From Marivirga harenae (GTDB taxonomy: Bacteria > Bacteroidota > Bacteroidia > Cytophagales > Cyclobacteriaceae): 64,000 nt of DNA. Made by a program: the position numbers and the translations under genes. Below the pieces are notes generated by a model. It was not told the DNA's origin, did not search any database, and saw only the letters and a program-made list of their open reading frames with translations. Below, in pieces: positions 17,657 to 26,079 of this stretch; position 1 is the first letter of the stretch, and every line of letters starts with the position of its first letter. Location of the stretch: positions 951,501 through 1,015,500 of the forward strand of contig NZ_CP130565.1 in NCBI RefSeq assembly GCF_030534335.1, written 5' to 3'.

Positions 17657-19084
17657 ATGAAAACGCTATCAACCGTAGTATTTTTGGGCGCAATCTTTCT
17701 ATGCAGTTGCAGTCCTGAAAAAGAAAATTTAAAAGGAGAAGAAGTTGGCAAGGTTCACTTTAATCTGTCACTAAGCAATGAAAACGGTCAGGCTCGAGAA
17801 GTATTAGCTATACCTGCAGGGTCATATGTACAAATTAGTATTGAGACAGTGAATGGTGAAAATATTCTTGAAGATGAAACCCTTGAAATCTTATCCTTTA
17901 ACGGAAATTTTGTTAGTAAACCACTGCAATTAAACACTGGAGAATACAACTTGACAAAATTTTTATTAATCAGTCCAGATAATGAAGTACTATATGCGAC
18001 TCCAATATCTGGCTCTACTAAGGCGGATTTGGTCAAAAATCCACTACCCCTTAATTTTGAAGTAGATGGTGCAAATTCCACTCAATTAAAAATAGAAGTG
18101 ATAAACGTTTCGATGTTAAATCCTCGAGATATCGGTTACATTTCTTTCCCTTTCACAGTCACTGACTTCTTTTTCCTCAGTGTTTTTAAGCTAAGTGAAA
18201 AAGGAAGCGAATTAACCCATGCAAAAGGATTGATTATTCAAAATGAGGACACCATCAAGCGCTTTACCGTAAAACCAGAAATTAATTCCGTAGGTATTTC
18301 AAATATAGGTGACGAGGAGTTTAGCTTGGTGCTAATAAAAAAAGGTTTCGCAATGTATAGCGAAACATTTACTATAGAAAGTCTATTTGATAAATATGAA
18401 AATGGACTAATCAATATACATTTAGACCCTGCTCTCACATTCATTGCATTACCACAGTTGTTGTATAGTGCTAATTTTGAATTTAGCTTAAGCTATGTAG
18501 GAGAAATTACTATTGATTGGGGAGATGGTCATACTGAAACAAGAATTTCCACTGACTATTCGGAAAATTTTAGTCACAACTTTGGAAGTAATTGGGAATA
18601 TTTTGTCAGTGTCTCAGGCGATGTTGATAAAATTACAGACTTTTATTCCTACTATGGTCAAGGACCGATCAAAGAAATCAACTTATTTAATTTACCTAAT
18701 TTAGAAAGCTTTCGGAACGGATTCAATGGAGAAGGTATGAGTCCAGAGATTTTGGATTTCTCACACAACCCAAATCTTACCTTTATAAATATTTCCGCAA
18801 GTGCGTCATTGCAGAAAATTATTTTGAAAGATAATAATGCTGTCGAATTCTTACTATTAAGTTACGGCAATCAAATATCGACTTCAAGCTTAGAAGAAAT
18901 AATTAATCCTATTTACAATTCGGTAATTGCCAGCGGTAGAATGAATGGGGGAATCAGCTTAGAAAACTTTCCTGATGATCCCGAGCCTACAGTTGGGCCC
19001 CCATCTGCCGATACTTGGCAGAAACTATCTGTCTTAGAAAATGACTTTAACTGGTCAATCAGTACTGTTTTTGAATATGAATAA
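17657..19084 (+). CDS. Lipoprotein with PKD-like and leucine-rich segments
   Basis: This 475-residue protein starts with a signal peptide and lipobox (FLGAIFLCSCS), so it is lipid-anchored. The N-terminal part looks like beta-sandwich domains. Around residues 285-300 ITIDWGDGHTE resembles the WxDG core of PKD/BspA-type surface proteins. Residues about 340-430 are leucine-rich (INLFNLPNLESF, LDFSHNPNLTFINI, LQKIILKDNN), like a BspA-type LRR. It is probably an outer-membrane or surface lipoprotein involved in binding; its ligand is unknown. It ends at an intrinsic terminator and has no close operon partner. Confidence 0.75.
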   Translation: MKTLSTVVFLGAIFLCSCSPEKENLKGEEVGKVHFNLSLSNENGQAREVLAIPAGSYVQISIETVNGENILEDETLEILSFNGNFVSKPLQLNTGEYNLTKFLLISPDNEVLYATPISGSTKADLVKNPLPLNFEVDGANSTQLKIEVINVSMLNPRDIGYISFPFTVTDFFFLSVFKLSEKGSELTHAKGLIIQNEDTIKRFTVKPEINSVGISNIGDEEFSLVLIKKGFAMYSETFTIESLFDKYENGLINIHLDPALTFIALPQLLYSANFEFSLSYVGEITIDWGDGHTETRISTDYSENFSHNFGSNWEYFVSVSGDVDKITDFYSYYGQGPIKEINLFNLPNLESFRNGFNGEGMSPEILDFSHNPNLTFINISASASLQKIILKDNNAVEFLLLSYGNQISTSSLEEIINPIYNSVIASGRMNGGISLENFPDDPEPTVGPPSADTWQKLSVLENDFNWSISTVFEYE

Positions 19085-19091
19085 TTTTTAG

Positions 19092-19117
19092 CCTGCCCGT
19101 AAATGGGCAGGTTTTTT
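19092..19117 (+). terminator. Intrinsic terminator after the LRR-like lipoprotein gene
   Basis: A perfect 7-bp stem CCTGCCC/GGGCAGG closes a 6-base loop and is followed directly by six T. It starts eight bases after the stop codon. Confidence 0.92.
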
Positions 19118-19212
19118 GCTTTCCCCAGCTTGGCTTTAAGCGGAAATATTTATATTGTAGTTGTAAGAATAGTTCAGCCTACAATTATTGAGAAACTTAA
19201 CAGTTATTTTAG

Positions 19213-19584
19213 ATGACCGCTGAAAAAAAAATAGCAATTTCCTTCTTAGAAATGGTTGCCTCTGCACAAATTGAAGAGGCTTTTAAAGTTTATGTGGCAG
19301 AAGATTTCAAGCATCACAATCCCTACTTTAAAGGAGATGCAAAATCATTGAAAGATGCCATGTTAGAAGATGCGCAAAACAATCCTGAGAAAGAACTTAA
19401 GATTTTGCGTTCTTTAGCTGATGAAGAATTTATAGCAATTCACTCACACGTAAAGCAAAACCCTGCCGATTTAGGATTTGTATTTGTACATTTTTTCAAA
19501 TTCAAAGATCAAAAAATCATTGAACTTTGGGATGTTGGTCAAGAAATACCAGATGAAATCACAAATGAAAACGGGATGCTTTAA
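19213..19584 (+). CDS. NTF2-like / SnoaL-like protein
   Basis: A 123-residue protein with the SnoaL/NTF2-like pattern: AISFLEMVASAQIEEAFKVYVAEDFKHHNPYFKGD at the start, a beta-rich middle (EEFIAIHSHVKQ) and FVHFFKFKDQKIIELWDVGQEIP near the end. The conserved HHNPYF and ELWDV features match small cytoplasmic members often annotated as SnoaL-like polyketide cyclase, most of unknown substrate. No signal peptide. It stands convergent to cstA with only three bases between the stops and no terminator visible. Confidence 0.75.
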   Translation: MTAEKKIAISFLEMVASAQIEEAFKVYVAEDFKHHNPYFKGDAKSLKDAMLEDAQNNPEKELKILRSLADEEFIAIHSHVKQNPADLGFVFVHFFKFKDQKIIELWDVGQEIPDEITNENGML

Positions 19585-19587
19585 ATG

Positions 19588-21216
19588 CTAAGCTTTTAAA
19601 GCCTCATCTTCTGTCTTTAAACATCGTTTTGCTAAAACCAACAAGACAATTGCCAAAACAAATAACAAGCCTGAAATAATAGATATGCTGTAAATCCCAT
19701 TTTCAAAATTCTGAAAAGCCAGCACAAATAGAGAACTTAGCGTTACTACGAACATAAAAAACATTGGGATCAATAAAAACCCCGCTTTCTTTCCTGATTT
19801 TATCAACCATACGGAAACGGCTAATAATGCAAGTGCCGCCAACAGTTGATTAGCTGAACCGAAAATTGGCCAAAGCGTAGTAAATTCTCCTGAAAGTAAA
19901 AAAATGGAGGAAAGTATTACGACTACAAAAGTGGATAAAAATCTATTTTGAGTAATTCGATGAACATTTTTGCTTTCAGTTTCCTCAAAGAATTCCTGAA
20001 AGGTGAATCTTGCTAAACGGGTGCAAGTATCTAAAGTAGTTAGTGCAAAAGCAGAAATAGTAAGCGCTACAAAATTTACTGCTAAACCTTCTTCTATTCC
20101 CAATGAAGATATCACATAGCCCATTCCATCTGCGAACATATTTACCGGCCCATCTATTGCTAAACTGCTAGCATAATCAGTTCGGCTGATCACCATCACA
20201 GCACAAACTGAAATAATGGCCAAAAATGATTCAATCAACATCCCTCCATATCCAACCACTTTGGCATCAGTTTCTCTGTTGAGCTGTTTTGAAGTGGTCC
20301 CTGATGCTACCAAGGAATGGAATCCACTTATAGCACCACAAGCTACAGTAATAAAAAGAACGGGAAATAAATAACCAATATCCTCACTCTTGAAGATAAT
20401 ATTACTATCCATTTTCACTTCTGGATTGGCAACAAAAACGCCCACCAAGGCCAGGAGAATTAAACCATAAAGCAAAAAACTGCTTAAATAATCTCTAGGC
20501 TGAAGCAAAACAGACATGGGCGTAACTGAGGCCACAAAAGCATATGCTAATAAAAGAACAACCCAAAAAATATAATTGAGCTCAAATGGAATGCTATTTC
20601 CAAGGACCACGAAATAATACATCAAAATCACCCCAACAATTGAAAGCCATGCAAAAGCATATTTTTTCTGAGCTAATTTTCGATTGAAAAATCCGAAAGC
20701 CAGTGCTAGTATAATAAAAAATGTAGAAGTGGAGGCCACCCCCGGATTTTTAACAAAAGTCTTGGCAATAATATCTGCAAAAACAGCAATAATGAGAATT
20801 AAGGTCGAGAAACTAAAAATTAAAAAAAGCCGTTTTCCGCTCCGTCCAATATATTGATGAATAATAACCCCTATGGACTTTCCTTTATGTCTTAATGAAG
20901 CCACCATACTTCCCACATCATGAACTGCACCTATGAAAATACCCCCTACTAAAATCCATATCACTGCCGGAATCCAGCCAAAAGTAACTGCTATTATGGG
21001 GCCAACAATGGGGCCAGCACCTGCAATAGAGGCAAAATGGTGCCCCAAGACTACCAATTTATTAGAAGGGACATAATCCACTCCATCCTTTTGGGTATGG
21101 GCTGGCGTTTCATGATCATTTTTAATATCAAATTTTTTACTGATAAATCGGCCATAGGTGAAATAAGCGCTGATTAAAACAATGGCAGATAAAATCAACA
21201 GTAATGGTAGACTCAT
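19588..21216 (-). CDS. cstA: Carbon starvation protein A (peptide/pyruvate transporter family)
   Basis: A 542-residue CstA-family membrane transporter with about 14-16 hydrophobic helices. The family block LGHHFASIAGAGPIVGPIIA lies near residue 57 and GGIFIGAVHDVGSMVASLRHKG near 90; later VACGAISGFHSLVASGTTSKQ and DTCTRLARFTFQEF are also characteristic. E. coli CstA takes up peptides and the relative BtsT takes up pyruvate; which applies here is unknown. The protein is shorter than E. coli CstA (about 700), as in many Bacteroidota. It is divergent from guaB. Confidence 0.93.
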   Translation of the reverse strand: MSLPLLLILSAIVLISAYFTYGRFISKKFDIKNDHETPAHTQKDGVDYVPSNKLVVLGHHFASIAGAGPIVGPIIAVTFGWIPAVIWILVGGIFIGAVHDVGSMVASLRHKGKSIGVIIHQYIGRSGKRLFLIFSFSTLILIIAVFADIIAKTFVKNPGVASTSTFFIILALAFGFFNRKLAQKKYAFAWLSIVGVILMYYFVVLGNSIPFELNYIFWVVLLLAYAFVASVTPMSVLLQPRDYLSSFLLYGLILLALVGVFVANPEVKMDSNIIFKSEDIGYLFPVLFITVACGAISGFHSLVASGTTSKQLNRETDAKVVGYGGMLIESFLAIISVCAVMVISRTDYASSLAIDGPVNMFADGMGYVISSLGIEEGLAVNFVALTISAFALTTLDTCTRLARFTFQEFFEETESKNVHRITQNRFLSTFVVVILSSIFLLSGEFTTLWPIFGSANQLLAALALLAVSVWLIKSGKKAGFLLIPMFFMFVVTLSSLFVLAFQNFENGIYSISIISGLLFVLAIVLLVLAKRCLKTEDEALKA

Positions 21217-21288
21217 ATATAGATATTATTTATGGACTCTTAATAAAATAATATTAATAACTAATTTCCGATAATGAAAGTATCTTCG

Positions 21289-21296
21289 TACTTTTG
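21289..21296 (+). promoter_or_regulatory. -7 box (TACTTTTG) of guaB
   Basis: TACTTTTG fits TAnnTTTG and lies 33 bases before the guaB ATG, predicting a leader of about 27 bases. No clear TTG -33 element is present at the expected distance. Confidence 0.5.
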
Positions 21297-21329
21297 CCCT
21301 GCAAATAATCACAGCTAATTATTTGCATT

Positions 21330-22802
21330 ATGAGCTTAGACACATCCAAATTCGTTTACGAAGCTTTAACCTACGATGACGTATTACTGCTTCCAGGATA
21401 TTCAGAAGTATTACCAAGAGAAACTGACACTTCCTCAAAATTAACAAGAAATATAACTTTAAATATTCCTTTGATTTCCTCTGCTATGGACACCGTAACA
21501 GAGCATCATTTGGCCATTGCTATGGCGCTTGAAGGCGGCATGGGATTTATCCATAAAAATATGTCTATCGAGCAGCATGCGATGGAAGTCAGGAAAGTAA
21601 AGCGTTCACAAAGTGGAATGATCTTAGATCCAATCACTTTGCATATCAATAGCACAGTGGGCGATGCTTTGAAAATCATGAGGGAAAATAAGATCGGTGG
21701 TATTCCAGTTGTAGATTCCAACAAAAAATTGTTAGGAATTGTAACTAATCGAGATTTAAGATTTCAGAAAGACAATAAAGTTTCGGTTGAGAAAGTGATG
21801 ACAAGTGAGAAATTAATTACCGCTGAAGAAGGTATTAATTTGGAGGGAGCTGAAGAAGTCTTACAAGAATATAAAATTGAAAAACTACCGATTATTAATA
21901 AATCAGGAACTTTGATGGGTTTGATTACCTACAAAGATATTTTGAAGAAAAAAGATAAACCTAACGCTTGCAAGGATGAATTTGGACGATTAAGGGTTGG
22001 CGCTGCTGTTGGAGTAACTGGCGATATCGATGAGAGAATCGATGCCTTAGTTAAAGCAGGTGTAGATGTTGTGACTATCGACACAGCGCACGGTCATAGC
22101 AAGGGAGTAATTGATACCGCAGCTCGTATAAAGAAGGCTTACCCTGATTTAGAACTAATTGTTGGAAATATTGCTACCCCAGAAGCGGCCAAAGCATTGG
22201 TAGATGCAGGCGCAGATGCCGTAAAAGTAGGGGTTGGTCCAGGCAGTATTTGTACGACAAGAGTGGTGGCCGGAGTGGGAGCTCCACAGTTATCCGCAGT
22301 TTATGAGACTTATAAAGCTATAAAAGATACAGGCGTTCCGATTATTGCGGATGGCGGTATTCGTTTTTCAGGGGATGTGGTAAAGGCTTTAGCTGGCGGT
22401 GCTGATAGTGTAATGATAGGTTCTCTTTTAGCGGGAACAGAAGAAGCTCCTGGCGAAATGATTTTATTTGAAGGACGGAAATTCAAATCTTACCGTGGCA
22501 TGGGTTCTGTGGAAGCCATGAATATGGGAAGTAAAGATCGTTACTTCCAAGATGCAGAAGATGATATTAAAAAATTAGTGCCGGAAGGAATTTCTGGTAG
22601 AGTGCCATTCAAGGGCTTGGTTTCTGAAGTACTACACCAAATGATTGGAGGACTAAAAGCTGGTATGGGATATTGCGGAGCAGCAAACCTCGCGCAATTA
22701 AAAGAAGCTAAATTTGTTAAAATCACTGCAGCAGGAGTAGCCGAAAGTCATCCGCATGATGTACATATCACTAGAGAAGCTCCGAATTATAGTAGGAAGT
22801 AG
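21330..22802 (+). CDS. guaB: IMP dehydrogenase
   Basis: This 490-residue enzyme oxidises IMP to XMP, the committed step of GMP synthesis. It has the catalytic loop GPGSICTTR with Cys308, the N-terminal [17 protein letters not shown], two CBS domains inserted at about residues 95-215 ([20 protein letters not shown] and the second copy), the glycine-rich phosphate site [10 protein letters not shown] and the flap [11 protein letters not shown]. Length is typical. It is a single-gene unit with its own -7 box and a strong terminator just downstream. Confidence 0.97.
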   Translation: MSLDTSKFVYEALTYDDVLLLPGYSEVLPRETDTSSKLTRNITLNIPLISSAMDTVTEHHLAIAMALEGGMGFIHKNMSIEQHAMEVRKVKRSQSGMILDPITLHINSTVGDALKIMRENKIGGIPVVDSNKKLLGIVTNRDLRFQKDNKVSVEKVMTSEKLITAEEGINLEGAEEVLQEYKIEKLPIINKSGTLMGLITYKDILKKKDKPNACKDEFGRLRVGAAVGVTGDIDERIDALVKAGVDVVTIDTAHGHSKGVIDTAARIKKAYPDLELIVGNIATPEAAKALVDAGADAVKVGVGPGSICTTRVVAGVGAPQLSAVYETYKAIKDTGVPIIADGGIRFSGDVVKALAGGADSVMIGSLLAGTEEAPGEMILFEGRKFKSYRGMGSVEAMNMGSKDRYFQDAEDDIKKLVPEGISGRVPFKGLVSEVLHQMIGGLKAGMGYCGAANLAQLKEAKFVKITAAGVAESHPHDVHITREAPNYSRK

Positions 22803-22840
22803 ATTCAAAATTTTAAGTCAAATGATTTAGGAAATATTGC

Positions 22841-22872
22841 AATAGCGTTAGGCGACTGACGCTATTTCTTTT
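22841..22872 (+). terminator. Intrinsic terminator of guaB
   Basis: AATAGCGT and ACGCTATT form a perfect 8-bp stem around a 10-base loop, followed by TCTTTTT. It lies 38 bases after the guaB stop. Confidence 0.9.
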
Positions 22873-22935
22873 TGTAGTGTTTTTAGTAAACTATTTTTTT
22901 GGTTAAATTTCCAAGACAGCGACCTACCTAAGATC

Positions 22936-23349
22936 ATGAACACTACAACCCTTGAAAAATTTAAGCATTACTTCTCTCCAATAGATTTTAATAACATTTC
23001 TATACTGGAAGAGATTTATTCTGAAGATATAGTTTTCAAAGATCCTATTCACGAAATAGATGGAATTGAAAATCTCAAAGCATACTTTCAAAAGTTAAAT
23101 GAAAATCTGATAGAAGGTACTTTCCATTTTACAGATGAATCAATTATGGGTAATAAAGCCTATCTATCTTGGGAAATGAATTTAAAATTAAAAAGACCAA
23201 AAAAGAATGTAAAAGCATCCGGAATTTCGGTTCTGATCTTCGAAAATGAAATAATCAGCCAGAGAGACTATTTTGATGCAGGCGAACTGTTCTATGAAAA
23301 CATTCCTATTTTGGGAAGTATAATCCGATCCATAAAAAAGAAATTATAG
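22936..23349 (+). CDS. NTF2-like / SnoaL-like protein
   Basis: A 137-residue protein with the SnoaL/NTF2 layout: LEEIYSEDIVFKDPIHEIDGIENLKAYF at the start, then alternating strands (AYLSWEMNLKLK, ISVLIFENEIISQRDYFDAGE). The VFKDP and RDYFD features match families annotated as nuclear transport factor 2. The C-terminus is strongly basic (IIRSIKKKL), possibly a membrane- or nucleic-acid-contacting tail. No signal peptide. Relation to guaB upstream is only positional; a terminator separates them. Confidence 0.72.
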   Translation: MNTTTLEKFKHYFSPIDFNNISILEEIYSEDIVFKDPIHEIDGIENLKAYFQKLNENLIEGTFHFTDESIMGNKAYLSWEMNLKLKRPKKNVKASGISVLIFENEIISQRDYFDAGELFYENIPILGSIIRSIKKKL

Positions 23350-23444
23350 CCCCCTTTTAATTTCCCCCAACGGGGCAAAACGCACAGAATAACTTTAGCT
23401 TTTTAATTTGATAATGATACTTTTACCAATAAGTTGAAAAAGAA

Positions 23445-23575
23445 CTAACACGACCAATTCCGAGGAACTCGGAAAAGCGGGTGGGACGAAAGTTTAGCGG
23501 GCCTGCTTGTGCAGACAAGCCAGCGAGGCCATGAGGGCAGAAGCATTAAACTTTCTTGATTTGTTCTATCCTTTT
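23445..23575 (+). repeat. Nested palindromic element (structured intergenic repeat)
   Basis: A small hairpin CCGAG-GAA-CTCGG (23460-23472) precedes a nested structure: outer arms GAAAGTTTA (23488-23496) and TAAACTTTC (23547-23555), middle arms GGCCT (23500-23504) and AGGCC (23526-23530), and an inner perfect stem GCTTGT-GCAG-ACAAGC (23505-23520). GC content is well above the surroundings. I recall near-identical sequence as a dispersed intergenic repeat in Bacteroidota genomes, from memory only. An open frame crossing it (23507-23755) is not a convincing gene. The rest of 23350-23747 holds only the M3-peptidase promoter. Confidence 0.7.
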
Positions 23576-23709
23576 TTCTTGATAAAAAAGATTAAAAAGA
23601 AAACTCAAGGCATAAATGGTAATCATAAACCACCCAGGAATATCAGAAGGAAATGGCTTTTTTTACTTTTTATTAATCTATCCATTCCCCAATTCCGTAC
23701 TAAACAACT

Positions 23710-23717
23710 TAAGTTTG
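23710..23717 (+). promoter_or_regulatory. -7 box (TAAGTTTG) of the M3 peptidase gene
   Basis: TAAGTTTG matches TAnnTTTG, 30 bases before the ATG at 23748; a start site near 23724 would give a leader of about 24 bases. Confidence 0.5.
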
Positions 23718-23747
23718 CATTCGAAATTCTAACAAGAAAATATATTT

Positions 23748-25790
23748 ATGGATAATCCATTATTAAAAGAATTTAACACCCCATTTCAAACCCCTCCATT
23801 TGACCATATAAAATCAGAGCATTTTATGCCGGCTATAAAGGGCGCTATTACAGAGGCTAAACAAGAAATTAAAAACATTACCTCGCAGTCTGAGACGCCC
23901 ACTTTTGAAAATACACTAGAGGCGATGGAATTTGCTGGTGAAAAATTAAGTTCGGTTTCCTCTATTTTATTTAACCTAAATAGTGCCGAAACCAATGAGA
24001 AAATTCAAGAAGTAACGAGAGAAGCCTCTCCCATTCTTTCGGAATTTGGAAATGACATTTGGCAAAACGCTGATTTATTTGAGCGAGTAAAAGTGGTTTA
24101 CAATCAGAAAAACCAACTGGAGCTAGATCATGAGCAGAAAATGCTACTGGATAAAACATATAAAGCCTTTATCAGAAACGGTGCGGATTTGAATGAAAAA
24201 GATAAAGCGCGTTTTAAGGACATCACCAAAAAGCTTTCCCAACTCAGTCTCACATTTGGGGAAAACGTATTGGCGGAAACCAATGATTATGAATTGGTCA
24301 TTTCGGATGAAAAGGATTTAGGTGGATTACCTGATTCTGCTAAAAAACAAGCCAAAAATACTGCAAGAGCTAAAGGTAAAGAAGGAAAATGGGTGTTTAC
24401 TTTACAAGCTCCAAGCTTTGTTCCTTTTATGGAAAATGCAGACAATCGTGCTTTAAGAAAGGAGCTTTATAAAGCCTTTATGTCTAAGGCCAACAAAAAC
24501 GATGAGTATGATAATAAAACCATCATCAAAGAAATTGTCAACCTAAGAAGTGAAAAAACATCCCTTTTAGGTTATGATACTTATGCAGATTATGTACTTG
24601 AAGAACGAATGGCTGAAAGCAAAGACAACGTCCAGCAGTTTTTAAGTGACCTATTAAAGCAATCTTTGCCTAAGGCACAAGAAGAAGTGGCCGAAATAGA
24701 GTCCTTTGTTAAAGAATTAGGAGAAGATATTGACCTCCAGCGTTGGGATTGGGCTTATTATTCTGAAAAGTTGAAAAAGAAGAAATATGCGATAGACGAT
24801 GAATTGCTTCGACCTTATTTCAAACTAGAAAATGTTTTAGATGGCGTATTTCAATCCGCGGAGAAATTATATGATATCCGCTTTAAAGAAGTTAAGAGTA
24901 TTCCGGTCTATCATGAGGACGTCACCACTTATGAAGTGAGCAATTTGGCTGGTGAACAAGTGGCTATTTTCTATGCTGATTTTCACCCAAGAGAAGGCAA
25001 AAGAGGAGGCGCTTGGATGACGACTTATAGGGATCAATACAGAAAAAACGGAGAAGAATTCAGACCGTTAGTTTCCAATGTTTGTAATTTTACTCCTTCC
25101 ACTCCAGACAATCCGAGTTTATTGACTTTCAACGAAGTCACCACTCTTTTCCATGAATTTGGTCATGCCTTACATGCCATGTTAGGTAATGGCCGATATG
25201 GAAGCCTAACAGGAGCAAATGTGTATTGGGATTTTGTGGAGTTACCTTCACAGATATTTGAAAACTGGTGTTATGAGAAAGAATGCCTCGATTTATTTGC
25301 TAAGCATTATGAAACAGGAGAGAAAATCCCGCAAGACTATGTAGATAAAATAAAGGCCAGCAGTACTTATCATGAAGCCTATGCCACTGTTAGGCAAGTG
25401 AGCTTAGCGCTTTTGGATATGGCTTATTTCACATTGGAAAGAGAAGAAGCAAAGGACATTAAAGATGTCGAAGAATTTGAAGAAAAAGCCATGGCACCTA
25501 CCAAGTTATTTCCGAGTGTGGAAGGGACATTAATGAGCACCCAGTTCGGACATATATTTTCTGGTGGGTATGCATCTGGTTATTACAGCTACAAATGGGC
25601 GGAAGTCTTGGATGCCGATGCTTTCTCCTTATTCAAAGAAAAAGGCATATTCAACAAGGAAGTCTCTCAATCCTTTAAAGACAATATTCTTTCAAAAGGA
25701 GGCAGCGAACACCCAATGGAATTATACAAAAGATTCAGAGGCAGAGAGCCCAAAATTGAGGCTTTGCTACAGCGTGCTGGATTGAAATAA
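23748..25790 (+). CDS. M3 family metallopeptidase (oligopeptidase A / dipeptidyl carboxypeptidase)
   Basis: This 680-residue zinc peptidase is the size of E. coli Dcp and oligopeptidase A, which degrade short peptides in the cytoplasm or periplasm. The zinc motif HEFGH is at residues 469-473, with a third ligand in FVELPSQIFENW about 26 residues later. Upstream are the family blocks RGGAWMTTYRDQYR and NFTPSTPDNPSLLTFNEV; downstream FSGGYASGYYSYKWAEVLDAD carries substrate-binding tyrosines. No signal peptide is seen, so a cytoplasmic location is likely. It has its own -7 box and terminator. Confidence 0.94.
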   Translation: MDNPLLKEFNTPFQTPPFDHIKSEHFMPAIKGAITEAKQEIKNITSQSETPTFENTLEAMEFAGEKLSSVSSILFNLNSAETNEKIQEVTREASPILSEFGNDIWQNADLFERVKVVYNQKNQLELDHEQKMLLDKTYKAFIRNGADLNEKDKARFKDITKKLSQLSLTFGENVLAETNDYELVISDEKDLGGLPDSAKKQAKNTARAKGKEGKWVFTLQAPSFVPFMENADNRALRKELYKAFMSKANKNDEYDNKTIIKEIVNLRSEKTSLLGYDTYADYVLEERMAESKDNVQQFLSDLLKQSLPKAQEEVAEIESFVKELGEDIDLQRWDWAYYSEKLKKKKYAIDDELLRPYFKLENVLDGVFQSAEKLYDIRFKEVKSIPVYHEDVTTYEVSNLAGEQVAIFYADFHPREGKRGGAWMTTYRDQYRKNGEEFRPLVSNVCNFTPSTPDNPSLLTFNEVTTLFHEFGHALHAMLGNGRYGSLTGANVYWDFVELPSQIFENWCYEKECLDLFAKHYETGEKIPQDYVDKIKASSTYHEAYATVRQVSLALLDMAYFTLEREEAKDIKDVEEFEEKAMAPTKLFPSVEGTLMSTQFGHIFSGGYASGYYSYKWAEVLDADAFSLFKEKGIFNKEVSQSFKDNILSKGGSEHPMELYKRFRGREPKIEALLQRAGLK

Positions 25791-25843
25791 TTGTAAGGAC
25801 CCACGACACATAATTCAGTTTTTAACCTTATTAAAATGCTGAC

Positions 25844-25878
25844 ATAGCATCAGGATTTTTCTTGGTGCTATTTTTTTT
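25844..25878 (+). terminator. Intrinsic terminator of the M3 peptidase gene
   Basis: ATAGCATCA and TGGTGCTAT form a 9-bp stem (one G-T pair) around a 10-base loop, followed by eight T. It lies 54 bases after the stop codon. Confidence 0.8.
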
Positions 25879-26079
25879 GTTTTAAATAGTCTATAAAACT
25901 TAGTTCAAATTCCTGTCTAGTGAAGCTAGTAAAAAGCATTTCCTGCAAAAAATATCCATTCTCACAACAACATTAAATACTAAAAATTATTCCTTTTTAG
26001 TGCAAATTTATTACTATTTACATGTATTTTACTTAGAATCTGTTGTATATTTAAAACTACTACAAGTTCATTTTCAGAA

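Noticed and set aside
23507-23755. Open frame of 82 codons crossing the palindromic repeat
   Set aside because: It starts inside the structured repeat, uses repeat-derived sequence and overlaps the M3 peptidase start; no protein-like pattern or signal.
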